Below, piece after piece: positions 31,111-39,398 of a stretch of DNA of 64,000 bases; within the stretch, counting starts at the first letter, position 1, and every line of letters starts with the position of its first letter. The stretch covers positions 1-64,000 of the forward strand of contig CAZAOA010000001.1 in the NCBI GenBank assembly GCA_964486765.1. The letters run 5' to 3'. This DNA is from CAZAOA01 sp964486765. Lineage in GTDB: Bacteria > Patescibacteriota > UBA1384 > XYA2-FULL-43-10. The notes under the pieces are model-generated. The model searched no databases. It had not been told where the DNA came from and worked only from the letters and a program-made list of their open reading frames with translations. The position numbers and the translations under genes are program-made.

Positions 31111-31116
31111 GTATAT

Positions 31117-32199
31117 ATGAATTCAAAATACATTCATGCCTTGAATTGTCATTACAAAATTGGGTCGCAGACTATAAAAAAGATTGGAATCAAATTTGAC
31201 AACAAATTTGATAGTATTTGGAATATTGAATATGGAATGTTGAAAAGAGAGTTAGGTGAAAAGATCGCCGACCTAATTATTGAGGCCAGAGAGCAAGTAG
31301 ATATTGATGAAGAGATACTTAAATTAGATAAGCACAACGTTGGTTATACAACAATATTCGATAAATCCTACCCAAAGCTTTTAAAAGAGATCCCAGATGC
31401 TCCGGCAATTTTATATATTAAAGGTAACATTGAAACCTTAAAACTGCCATCACTAGCGATTGTCGGAAGTAGAAAATTCACAAATTATGGAGCTAGAGTT
31501 ACCAGAAAGATTACAAAAGAGTTGTCGAGAGCTGGACTTTGCATAGTTTCTGGTTTGGCACTTGGTATAGATGGCATTGCTCATAAAGCAGTTGTTGAAG
31601 AAAATGGGAAGACTGTTGCAGTTTTAGCCTGTGGACTGGACATGGTTTATCCGGCAGCGCACATGGGGATTGCACGTGACATAATTGATAGAGGTGGAGC
31701 GATCATATCTGAACATCCTCCAGCAATTTTGGCACTTAAACATCATTTTCCAGCAAGAAACCGTATTATTGCGGGGCTTAGTCTGGGGACATTGGTTACG
31801 GAAGCGGCAGAAAAATCTGGCGCACTGATCACCGCCTACACAGCACTTGATTACAACAGAGAAGTTTTTGCAGTTCCAGGAAACATTGATTCAGAAGCGT
31901 CGAAAGGAACCAACGAGATTATCAAAAAAGGTGCGAGAGTTGTAACTGAAGCTGAAGATATTTTAAAAGAGCTAAACATTGAGAGTAAACAAGCGGTAGA
32001 GCGGGCAAAAGAGATCTTGCCTGAAAATAAAGAGGAAGCAAAGATCTTAAAGATATTTGGAGAAAAAGAGATGTTAGTAGATAATGTAATAGCTGAGAGT
32101 GGGATGAATGTGGTTTTGTTAAGCTCACTCTTGACGACCCTGGAGATGAAAGGTATGTTAGAGAATGTTGGTGGAGGGCGTTACAGGCGAAAGCTGTAA
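31117..32199 (+). CDS. dprA: DNA processing protein DprA
   Basis: 360 residues. A short helical N-terminus is followed by the Rossmann-like core: AIVGSRKFTNYGARVT, SGLALGIDGIAHKAVVE, VLACGLDMVYPAAH, HHFPARNRIIAGLS and the GALITAYTALDYNREVFAVPG region, all DprA hallmarks. A small winged-helix domain closes the protein (about residues 300-360). DprA loads RecA onto incoming single-stranded DNA during natural transformation, which fits the type IV pilus locus elsewhere in this window. The ATG at 31117 is chosen over longer upstream starts, which would run through the promoter region. Confidence 0.93.
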   Translation: MNSKYIHALNCHYKIGSQTIKKIGIKFDNKFDSIWNIEYGMLKRELGEKIADLIIEAREQVDIDEEILKLDKHNVGYTTIFDKSYPKLLKEIPDAPAILYIKGNIETLKLPSLAIVGSRKFTNYGARVTRKITKELSRAGLCIVSGLALGIDGIAHKAVVEENGKTVAVLACGLDMVYPAAHMGIARDIIDRGGAIISEHPPAILALKHHFPARNRIIAGLSLGTLVTEAAEKSGALITAYTALDYNREVFAVPGNIDSEASKGTNEIIKKGARVVTEAEDILKELNIESKQAVERAKEILPENKEEAKILKIFGEKEMLVDNVIAESGMNVVLLSSLLTTLEMKGMLENVGGGRYRRKL

Positions 32200-32295
32200 C
32201 TCCTTAAGCGGAAATTCTAACACAGATCCTTTACACAGATGGGCACAGATCTTAAGATTATTAAGAAAATAAAAATAAATACCAGAGGAGAAAAG

Positions 32296-34491
32296 ATGAA
32301 TCTTGTGATCGTTGAGTCGCCAGCAAAGGCAAAAACTATAGAGAAATACTTAGGTAAAGACTTTAAAGTTTTGGCCTCTTTTGGTCATGTTCGAGATCTT
32401 CCAAAAAAGGTGCTTGGAGTAGATATCAAAAACAACTATGAACCAGAGTACGAAATTCCTCCTGCATCTAAAAAAACCATAGCAGCGATAAAAAAAGCAG
32501 GAAAAGATGCAAAAGATATATACCTTGCGACTGACTTGGACCGAGAAGGAGAAGCCATCTCTTGGCATGTCGCACAGGCTCTTAGCATGGGAAATGACAA
32601 ATCCCAAATCCCAAATGACAAACAAATATCAAATTCAAAATTCAAAAGGATTACTTTTTCGGAGATTACCAAAAGTGCTCTTTCAAAAGCGGTTAAAAAT
32701 CCACGCGAAATTGATATGAATTTGGTTGACGCTCAACAGGCAAGGAGAGTTCTGGATAGACTTGTCGGTTACAAACTTTCTCCTTTTTTGTGGAAAAAAG
32801 TCAAAAGTGGACTTAGTGCTGGAAGAGTACAGTCAGTAACGGTTAGACTTGTGGTTGAGAGAGAACAGGAGATAAAGGCATTTAAGCCCGAAGAATTTTG
32901 GGCAATCTCAGTAATTTTAAGTAAAATTGGCGATGACATAAAGTTCGAAGCAAAGCTTATAGAGGAAGACGGCAAGCCGATAAAAAAGATGGATATTAAA
33001 AACAAGAAGTCGGCAGAAAGTTTTAAAAAGCAACTTACGGGCGCCAAATACAAAGTGATAGATGTCGAAGTGAAAGACTCAAAGAGGTATCCTTCAGCTC
33101 CTTTCACTACTTCGACCTTGCAGATGGAAGCTTCTAGAAAGATGGGTTACGGCGCAAAACAAACCATGATAGGCGCTCAAAAGCTATACGAAGCTGGGCA
33201 CATTACATATATGAGAACTGACTCGATTAATATTTCATCTGATGCCAAAGCGGCTGCAAAAAAGATAATCGTAAGTGAGTATGGCAAAGAGTATCTGCCA
33301 GAAAGTGATAGAGTCTATGCAACCAAAACAAAACGAGCACAAGAGGCTCACGAAGCGATTCGACCAACTCATATGGATAGAAAGACAGTCTCAGACGAAA
33401 GAAATCAGAAACTTTATGAATTGATTTGGAAGAGAACGATAGCATCACAGATGCGTGAAGCTATATTTGAAGTAGTGAAAGCAAGAGTTTTGGCCGATGT
33501 GAAAGAGAAACTGGTTTTCTTGGCACAGGGTGAAACATTAAAATTTGACGGCTTTATTAAGGTATATACCGAAGGAAGAGATGAAGAAGAAGAGAAGATC
33601 TCAACTATTCCAGAATTAGAAAAAGATGAAAAACTTGACTATCATGATCTAAATACAATTCAAAAATTCACAGAACCCCCTGCTCGTTATACTGAAGCGA
33701 CATTAGTTAAGAAGTTGGAGAGCCTGGGAATCGGTCGTCCGTCAACTTATGCTCCAACTATGTCAACAATCCAGGACAGAGGATACGTTCGGATCGAAGA
33801 TAAAAGGTTTCATCCGGAGGAGATAGGCGAGATCGTAACAGAGCTACTTGTAAAACATTTTAATCAAGAGGTTGATTATAAATTCACTGCACATATAGAG
33901 GATGATTTTGATGATATAGCCGATGGCAAGAAAGAGTGGCAAAAAGTAATAGACGAATTCTATGTCCCATTTGCTAAAAATCTTACTGAGAAAAATAAAG
34001 AAGTAGATAAAGATGATTATGCAAAAGATGAGAAGACAAACGAGAAGTGTCCAGATTGTAAGAAACCGTTAGTTATCCGATTTGGTCGCTTTGGAAAGTT
34101 TAAAGCTTGTTCGGGCTATCCAGATTGCAAATACTCTCATCCGATTGAGGATAAAAAAGCTGACAAAGACCTAGAAGTTGTTGGAAATGATGGTGAGATG
34201 GAGAGCATAAAGGAGGCAGAGGGCGAGAAGTGTGACAAGTGTGGACATAAAATGCTTCTTAAGGAAGGACGTTTTGGTAAGTTCATGGCATGTGAGAATT
34301 ACCCAAAGTGTAAAAATACCCAATCAATAGTAAATACTACTGGGATGAAATGTCCAGATTGTGGTGAGGGCGAAGTGATAGAACGTCATTCCAAGAAGGG
34401 CAAGAAGTTTTGGGGATGTTCGCGTTATCCAGGATGCAAATATGCAAGCTGGGAAAATCCAGAGAAGAAAACTGATAAACTAAAGAACTGA
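32296..34491 (+). CDS. topA: DNA topoisomerase I
   Basis: 731 residues from the ATG at 32296 (AGAGGAG upstream). The Toprim domain starts LVIVESPAKAKTIEKYLG and includes ATDLDREGEAISWHVA; the catalytic tyrosine is in HITYMRTDSINIS. Three C-terminal four-cysteine zinc ribbons follow: CPDCKKP, CDKCGHK and CPDCGEG, each with a paired CxxYPxCK-type half. It relaxes negative supercoils. Between ALSMG and KRITFSEIT the protein has an extra 17 or so residues (NDKSQIPNDKQISNSKF) encoded by an AT-rich repeat (32592-32647) that is also found in tgt and between genes. Confidence 0.95.
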   Translation: MNLVIVESPAKAKTIEKYLGKDFKVLASFGHVRDLPKKVLGVDIKNNYEPEYEIPPASKKTIAAIKKAGKDAKDIYLATDLDREGEAISWHVAQALSMGNDKSQIPNDKQISNSKFKRITFSEITKSALSKAVKNPREIDMNLVDAQQARRVLDRLVGYKLSPFLWKKVKSGLSAGRVQSVTVRLVVEREQEIKAFKPEEFWAISVILSKIGDDIKFEAKLIEEDGKPIKKMDIKNKKSAESFKKQLTGAKYKVIDVEVKDSKRYPSAPFTTSTLQMEASRKMGYGAKQTMIGAQKLYEAGHITYMRTDSINISSDAKAAAKKIIVSEYGKEYLPESDRVYATKTKRAQEAHEAIRPTHMDRKTVSDERNQKLYELIWKRTIASQMREAIFEVVKARVLADVKEKLVFLAQGETLKFDGFIKVYTEGRDEEEEKISTIPELEKDEKLDYHDLNTIQKFTEPPARYTEATLVKKLESLGIGRPSTYAPTMSTIQDRGYVRIEDKRFHPEEIGEIVTELLVKHFNQEVDYKFTAHIEDDFDDIADGKKEWQKVIDEFYVPFAKNLTEKNKEVDKDDYAKDEKTNEKCPDCKKPLVIRFGRFGKFKACSGYPDCKYSHPIEDKKADKDLEVVGNDGEMESIKEAEGEKCDKCGHKMLLKEGRFGKFMACENYPKCKNTQSIVNTTGMKCPDCGEGEVIERHSKKGKKFWGCSRYPGCKYASWENPEKKTDKLKN
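32592..32647. repeat. AT-rich repeat inserted in frame in topA
   Basis: AATGACAAATCCCAAATCCC, AAATGACAAACAAATATCAA and ATTCAAAATTCAAAAG. Related strings are in tgt (49945-50010) and in intergenic DNA near 45855 and 38090. Confidence 0.7.
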
Positions 34492-34519
34492 TAAACTAAA
34501 GAACAAAAATATTAGATCT

Positions 34520-34545
34520 GTCATTCCTGCGGAGGCAGGAATCTA
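34520..34545. repeat. Dispersed palindrome ATTCCTGC...GCAGGAAT
   Basis: GTCATTCCTGCGGAGGCAGG followed by AATCTAG, between topA and recR. Related to the unit in front of purN (4742-4766), in the other orientation. Confidence 0.7.
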
Positions 34546-34579
34546 GAAGAGAAGTAAACCTTTGTGGGTATAAAAGAGC

Positions 34580-34599
34580 AACCCCACCCGGTTGGGGTG
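34580..34599 (+). terminator. Hairpin upstream of recR
   Basis: ACCCCA (34581-34586) pairs with TGGGGT (34593-34598). It has no T run, so it may be a leader structure rather than a terminator. Confidence 0.4.
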
Positions 34600-34617
34600 T
34601 GAAATATCAGCGTTCGT

Positions 34618-35220
34618 ATGATTCCAAAATCCATTCAAAACCTTATAGACGAATTTTCTAAACTTCCCGGGATTGGGCCAAAAAGTGCAGCCCGGCTCAC
34701 TTTTTATTTACTTACAAAATCAAAAGAAGATGTACGGATGTTTGGCGATGCTGTAACGAACCTGATGGAAAACATTATGTACTGCACTAAGTGCTTCAAC
34801 ATCGCTGATACGGAAGTTTGCCGAGTTTGTAGTGACATAAAACGAAACAAAAATTTGATAGCTGTTGTGGAGGAGCCGTTAGACGTAATTGTATTGGAAA
34901 AATCTGCTGCTTTTGACGGAGTTTATCATGTTTTAGGAGGTCATATCTCGCCACTCGACGGAATAGGGCCAGAACAACTTCGGATTCATCAGCTTATTAA
35001 AAGATTGAAAAATAATAAAATACTGGAAGTAATCTTAGCGACAAATCCGGATCTGGAAGGCGAGGCAACAGCATCATTTATAAAAGAGGAGATCTCAAAA
35101 AACAATATAAATGTAAATATTACACGAATTGCTCGGGGATTACCGGTTGGTGGAGATATAGAATACGCTGATGAGGTAACCCTAAGGCGTTCTTTAGAGG
35201 GTAGAAGGAAATACAGCTAG
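34618..35220 (+). CDS. recR: Recombination protein RecR
   Basis: 200 residues. Helix-hairpin-helix at the N-terminus (FSKLPGIGPKSAARLTFYLL), a four-cysteine zinc finger (CTKCFNIADTEVCRVC), the Toprim domain (IAVVEEPLDVIVLEKSAAFD) and the C-terminal Walker-like IARGLPVGGDIEYADEVTL. RecR works with RecO/RecF to load RecA at gaps. Standard length; the ATG at 34618 has no clear ribosome binding site. Confidence 0.94.
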   Translation: MIPKSIQNLIDEFSKLPGIGPKSAARLTFYLLTKSKEDVRMFGDAVTNLMENIMYCTKCFNIADTEVCRVCSDIKRNKNLIAVVEEPLDVIVLEKSAAFDGVYHVLGGHISPLDGIGPEQLRIHQLIKRLKNNKILEVILATNPDLEGEATASFIKEEISKNNINVNITRIARGLPVGGDIEYADEVTLRRSLEGRRKYS

Positions 35221-35342
35221 CCTACGACTAGAAGCACTGGAGATTTGATATTGTATATTATTTCGATATTCGAAATTTGGATTTCTATGTAAGCTGTGTA
35301 TAACTAATATATATCTACTCCAGGAGAAGATATATTTTTTAG

Positions 35343-35371
35343 TTGACATAGAAAAAATGGCGATATAAAAT
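35343..35371 (+). promoter_or_regulatory. Promoter of the zinc-ribbon gene
   Basis: TTGACA (35343-35348), 17-base spacer, TAAAAT (35366-35371). A small hairpin CCCTAA...TTAGGG lies in the leader before GTGAGGG and the ATG at 35434. Confidence 0.72.
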
Positions 35372-35433
35372 CTCAATTAGCCCTAACAAAGATTTTAGGG
35401 TTAACAAATAAAAATTAAATAAGTGAGGGTGTT

Positions 35434-35658
35434 ATGCCAGACGAATGGGTATGTGATGACTGTGGACATACAACATCAATTGATCCTGTAGGTTCAGGTT
35501 GTCCACAGTGTGAAAGCGAGATGATAAAAATGGATGCCAGTGACGGAACCAAAAAAGACAAAAAAGGGAAATACTCTGAAGACGAAGAAGATACACCAAT
35601 AGAAGACTTATCAGATCTGGATTTCGATGATGAGGAGGTCCTGAATACAGCCCAATAA
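35434..35658 (+). CDS. Small zinc-ribbon protein with acidic tail
   Basis: 74 residues. The first 32 form a zinc ribbon with two CxxC knuckles (VCDDCGH and GCPQCES), rubredoxin- or rubrerythrin-like in spacing. The remainder is strongly acidic (DEEDTPIEDLSDLDFDDEE). It may bind a nucleic-acid-associated protein or act as a metal-binding chaperone; no specific role can be assigned. Transcribed alone from a consensus promoter and closed by a strong terminator, which suggests high expression. Confidence 0.65.
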   Translation: MPDEWVCDDCGHTTSIDPVGSGCPQCESEMIKMDASDGTKKDKKGKYSEDEEDTPIEDLSDLDFDDEEVLNTAQ

Positions 35659-35664
35659 CATCAC

Positions 35665-35687
35665 AAGCCGGCCCAAAGCCGGCTTTT
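35665..35687 (+). terminator. Terminator of the zinc-ribbon gene
   Basis: AAGCCGGC-CCAAA-GCCGGCTTTT. Confidence 0.85.
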
Positions 35688-35744
35688 GTTGTGTTTTGAG
35701 AGTAAATACTGTAACCTAAAAGGTGGAAACTTCACTAATAAGCT

Positions 35745-37104
35745 ATGAAACTATACAATACAAAAACTCGAAAACTTGAAGAATTGGAACCGATCGAAGT
35801 TGGAAAAGTTCGGCTCTACACTTGTGGACCAACTGTCTATGATTTTGCTCACATAGGCAATCTTCGAACATACGTTTTTGAAGATATTCTTCGACGTGGT
35901 ATGGAGTTTGATAAGTTGAAAATAAATCATGTGATGAATATCACTGATGTTGATGATAAAACAATAAAATCAAGTCAAGGCAAAAAAGCAGATTTTGAGA
36001 CATTGACCAAAAAATACGAAGATGCGTTTTTTTCAGATCTTAAAAAGCTAAATATTAAAAAAGCTGAAACTATAACTAAAGCTACCGATTATGTTCCAAA
36101 GATGGTTTTGTTTGTGAAAGATCTTTTGGATAAGGGTTTTGCCTATAAAGGAGATGATGGCAGTATATACTATTCGATTAAGAAATTTAAAGATTACGGA
36201 AAGTTATCACATCTAAAAATAGAAGACTTGAAAAGTGGTGCAAGAGTTAGTCAGGATGAATACACCAAAGAAAACCCAGCTGATTTTGCACTTTGGAAAG
36301 CCTGGGATGAGGAGGATGGTGAGATTTATTGGGACCCTTCGACATGGCTCAGGGCAGGTACAGAACTTGGAAAAGGAAGACCTGGTTGGCACATAGAGTG
36401 TAGTACTATGTCTCAAGACAAGCTTGGTGAGACTTTGGACATCCATACTGGTGGAGTTGACAACATCTTCCCTCATCATGAAAACGAGATAGCACAAAGT
36501 GAGGCAAGAACTGGAAAAGAATTTGCAAAAATGTGGGTTCATGGAGAGCATTTGTTGGTAGATGGTAAAAAAATGTCAAAGAGCTTGGGGAATTTCTATA
36601 AACTATCAGATTTACTAAAAAAAGGTTTTTCTCCACTTGATTTCAGATACTTGGCTCTTCAATCTCACTATCGATCAAAATTGAATTTTACTTGGGAAGC
36701 GATTGAAGCGGCTAGAAATTCTAGAAAACGACTAATTCAAGTTGTGAAGATTATGAAGAGTGCTAGTCACCCTGAACTTGATAAAGGATCCAGTGCTGAT
36801 AGTTATCTTACGAAGTTTTCTGAAAAAATAAATAATGATCTAAATACTCCTGAAGCGTTGGCAGTTTTATGGGAGATGGTCCGAGATCAAAAAATATCGG
36901 ATAGAGAAAAAATATCAGCTATCGAAAAGATGGAGGATGTTCTTGCACTTGATATTACAAAAGAATTATTCCTGCCCGTAGAGATTGAAACACTTGTAGA
37001 CAAGAATGTTGATCTGAGAAAAAATAAGGCATACAATGAAGCTGATAAGATTCGAGACTTACTATTATCAAGGGGCTATGAAGTGATGTCAACCGGAGAA
37101 GGTG
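35745..37104 (+). CDS. cysS: Cysteinyl-tRNA synthetase (3' end lost in gap)
   Basis: 453 residues are visible before the N run. HIGH-type motif in CGPTVYDFAHIGNLRTYVFED, KMSKS in GKKMSKSLGN, and the zinc ligands Cys in CGPT, Cys in WHIECSTM, and His/Glu in PHHENEIAQSEA. It charges tRNA-Cys. Two in-frame insertions look repeat-derived: PSTWLRAGTE in front of GKGRPGWHIEC (36333-36360), and SHPELDKGSS in the C-terminal part (36764-36791). Only the last residues (after RGYEVMSTGEG) are missing because of the gap at 37105. Confidence 0.94.
36333..36360. repeat. CCCTTCGACA...CTCAGGGCAGG repeat in cysS
   Basis: GACCCTTCGACATGGCTCAG followed by GGCAGGTA. It encodes PSTWLRAG between YWD and GKGRPGW, a position where CysRS normally has only two or three residues. 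Same family as the units at 48910 and 56807. Confidence 0.7.
36764..36791. repeat. Inverted copy of the CCTTCGACA repeat in cysS
   Basis: AGTCACCCTGAACTTGATAA followed by AGGATCCA. Its reverse complement is TGGATCCTTTATCAAGTTCA-GGGTGACT, a variant of the GATCCTTCGACAAGCTCAGG family, so the element is read in the opposite direction and still keeps the frame. Confidence 0.62.
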
Positions 37105-37114
37105 NNNNNNNNNN
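37105..37114. other. Assembly gap (10 N) between cysS and dus
   Basis: N run joining two contigs. It removes the end of cysS and the start of the dus gene. Confidence 0.98.
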
Positions 37115-38094
37115 TATTAGTTTTATCCCCCATGGCCGGATACACCGACTCGGCTTATCGTGAGCTTTGCCGTGGATTTGGTGCGGACATTACAATTTCA
37201 GAATTGATCTCAGCTGATTCAATATATCATTCTGCAAAAAAGTGGGAAGTTGAAAACGGCAAAATTGTCGATGATAAAACAAAGAATCAAATCAGCTCTA
37301 AAATACTGAACTTTGAAAAAAGTGAGCGTCCTTTTGTTATTCAGCTTTTTGGAAAGTATCCGGAGAAGTTCGCTTACGCTGCAAAGTGGGTAGAGGAGAA
37401 TCTAAAACCAGACGGGATAGATATAAATATGGGATGCCCGGCAAGAAAAGTGGTCGGATCTGATCATGGAGCAGCACTTTTAAAGGACCATAAATTGGCA
37501 ATCGAAATAGTCAGTGCAGTAAAAGACAATGTCTCAATTCCATTATCGGTAAAAACTAGACTTGGTTGGGACGATGACGATGAGATACTAGATTTTGCTC
37601 CCAAATTAGTAAAAACAGGTGTCGATGCGCTCATAATCCATGGCCGCACCTACAAGGACGGTTTCAAAAATAAAGCGAGATGGAAAAATATTTACAAAAT
37701 TAAGATGCTTATGAAGCTAAAAGGTAAAAGCTGTTCCATTATTAGAAACGGCGACATCGAATCGTATGATGATGCAATCAAAAAAGCAAAAAATCTTGAT
37801 GGAGTTGCGATAGGAAGAAAGTCTTTTGGAAATCCAATGATTTTTTCTAAGAAACAAGATATTGGAAGCAAGTTACCAATATTGAAGAAAGTAATTATAA
37901 AACACGCAGAGCTAGTTTATGAACGAAAAGGCGATCATGGTATAATTGAGTTTAGAAAACACCTAGCTGTTTATCTGCGAGGACTAGATAATGCAAAGGT
38001 ATTGCGAAAAGAAGCTGTAAAAATTGAAACTGTGGAGGATGTAGAGAATATTTTAAAGCAGATTAACGAAATTTCTAATTATTCTAATTTCTAA
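37115..38094 (+). CDS. dus: tRNA-dihydrouridine synthase (5' end lost in gap)
   Basis: About 325 residues after the gap, starting LVLSPMAGYTDSAYRELC. FMN-binding TIM barrel of the Dus family: PMAGYTD, the catalytic cysteine in DINMGCPARKVVG, SVKTRLGWDD, LIIHGRTYKDGF and IIRNGDIES. It reduces uridine to dihydrouridine in the tRNA D loop. DusB-like in general, but the subgroup is uncertain. The ending NEISNYSNF is encoded by an AT-rich repeat (TTCTAATTATTCTAATTTC), suggesting a repeat-modified C-terminus. Confidence 0.88.
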
Positions 38095-38154
38095 TCAAAT
38101 CCCAAAATCATCGAAATACTGTATACTGTATACTAATTGCTTAATACTAAATTA

Positions 38155-38931
38155 ATGATAAATCTTGAAGATAAAATCGGTTTGTTGGTATTATTGCACG
38201 ATGATAATCGTTTAGAATTTGGCGAAGGTGTTGAGCATGACGGGATGAGTGTGCGTAAATTTTCCGATCTAGCCCCCGTGGTTGCTAAAGATGGTATTGA
38301 TTTGAGCGATGAGCCTGCATACTATATGTATCGAAATGTTAGAAAGAAAGTTGATAAAGAGAAGATTGAATCGAAAAATCTGCGGTTTGACCTCACGGTT
38401 ATCCCTCCGGCGATGCTGGGTGAAGAATATATAAAAACTTCAGGGCATTATCATCCAAAGAAGGAAGGTACCCAGATCGAATACCCCGAATTCTACTTTG
38501 TTGTTGAGGGTGAAGCTACTTATTTGATGCAAAAATCAGATGGAAGTGGGAACATAGAGGACGTAATAATCAGCAGAGTGAAGGGTCCTGCACCGATTAT
38601 GATGCCGGTTAATTATGGGCACATAACCATAAATGAAACCAAGAAACCCATCGTGATGGCAAACTGGGTTGGAAGTGAGTTTTCTTCAGAATACGGAGAG
38701 TACGAAGAAAATCGTGGTGGAGCATACTATATTAAAAATGGTGAGATAGTCAAAAACGATAAATACCAAAATATACCAGATTTTAGAGAATTAAAATCTG
38801 ATCCTAAGCTAATTTCCGATGCTAACAATCTTCCAATATATAGCTATCTAGATAGTATTGATTTAACTTTTCTAGACAAACCGGAAGATTTCCAGAATGA
38901 TTTGAGTGTGGAGTCCTTGTTCATCCAATAA
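38155..38931 (+). CDS. pgi: Cupin-type glucose-6-phosphate isomerase
   Basis: 258 residues from the ATG at 38155. It matches the archaeal-type cupin phosphoglucose isomerase: the metal site TSGHYHPKKEG, then EYPEFYFVVEGEATYLMQ and the histidine in YGHITIN. It interconverts glucose-6-P and fructose-6-P in glycolysis and gluconeogenesis, using a bound metal. This form is typical of Archaea and scattered bacteria, and is unrelated to the common bacterial Pgi. Upstream TATACTGTATACT strings may contain the promoter. Confidence 0.85.
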   Translation: MINLEDKIGLLVLLHDDNRLEFGEGVEHDGMSVRKFSDLAPVVAKDGIDLSDEPAYYMYRNVRKKVDKEKIESKNLRFDLTVIPPAMLGEEYIKTSGHYHPKKEGTQIEYPEFYFVVEGEATYLMQKSDGSGNIEDVIISRVKGPAPIMMPVNYGHITINETKKPIVMANWVGSEFSSEYGEYEENRGGAYYIKNGEIVKNDKYQNIPDFRELKSDPKLISDANNLPIYSYLDSIDLTFLDKPEDFQNDLSVESLFIQ

Positions 38932-38954
38932 TTTATGTTTCAGATTACAACAAC

Positions 38955-38988
38955 TTGACAGAATAAATTATATGTGCTAAGGTATTAT
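38955..38988 (+). promoter_or_regulatory. Possible promoter of the 39-kb leader
   Basis: TTGACA at 38955-38960 is perfect, but TATTAT (38983-38988) is 22 bases away and the 17-base candidate TAAGGT is weak. Confidence 0.35.
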
Positions 38989-38994
38989 TATGAT

Positions 38995-39023
38995 AAACGG
39001 AGGCTGGAGGGCTGCCGTTTTTT
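38995..39023 (+). terminator. Hairpin terminator
   Basis: AAACGG (38995-39000) and CCGTTT (39015-39020) followed by TTT. Confidence 0.6.
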
Positions 39024-39029
39024 ATGTTT

Positions 39030-39173
39030 GTTTTTATGAATCTGGCTGGGATTCAGGGACCCTATGGGCGACATGCTCTTTTGCTGACATTGAGGACCTG
39101 TTAAATTTAGTGGGTCTGGTCTGGTAAAATCTTGATTGCTTCTCTCCTCCTTCCTGGCTAGGTTCATAAAAAC
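39030..39173. ncRNA. Candidate structured RNA closed by an 11-bp stem
   Basis: GTTTTTATGAA (39030-39040) pairs perfectly with TTCATAAAAAC (39163-39173), enclosing about 120 bases that include a GACCC/GGGTC pairing. Size and layout could suit a 6S-like RNA or a long leader element of the gene at 39398; no family is recognised. Confidence 0.35.
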
Positions 39174-39347
39174 ACTACGAAAATACCAATACGGATGAAA
39201 GTACGAATATTTAGATTATTTGCACGAGACAATTAGGGAGTTTCTGGCTAAGAAGCTAAAACCTAAGAAGCTAACCAATGTCTCTTGCAAAGGCGCTTAT
39301 GCGCAGTTGCGAGTGTGTACGTTGATAATCTGCGGGCCAAAGGCCCC

Positions 39348-39398
39348 GTCTCGAAATTTCGAGACAACGGGCCAACGCGCCCGAAGGAGGAGTCTCGA
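39348..39398 (+). promoter_or_regulatory. Leader hairpin with alternative pairing to the start codon
   Basis: GTCTCGAAATTTCGAGAC (39348-39365) is a perfect 18-base palindrome. Its right arm TCGAGAC could instead pair with GTCTCGA at 39392-39398, which includes the first base of the ATG and would enclose the AAGGAGGAG ribosome binding site. Confidence 0.45.

Noticed and set aside
30904..31116. Longer start for dprA at 30904
   Set aside because: The extra 71 residues run antisense through the gene at 30665-31018 and through the promoter and dyad; the ATG at 31117 fits the family and the -10 box.
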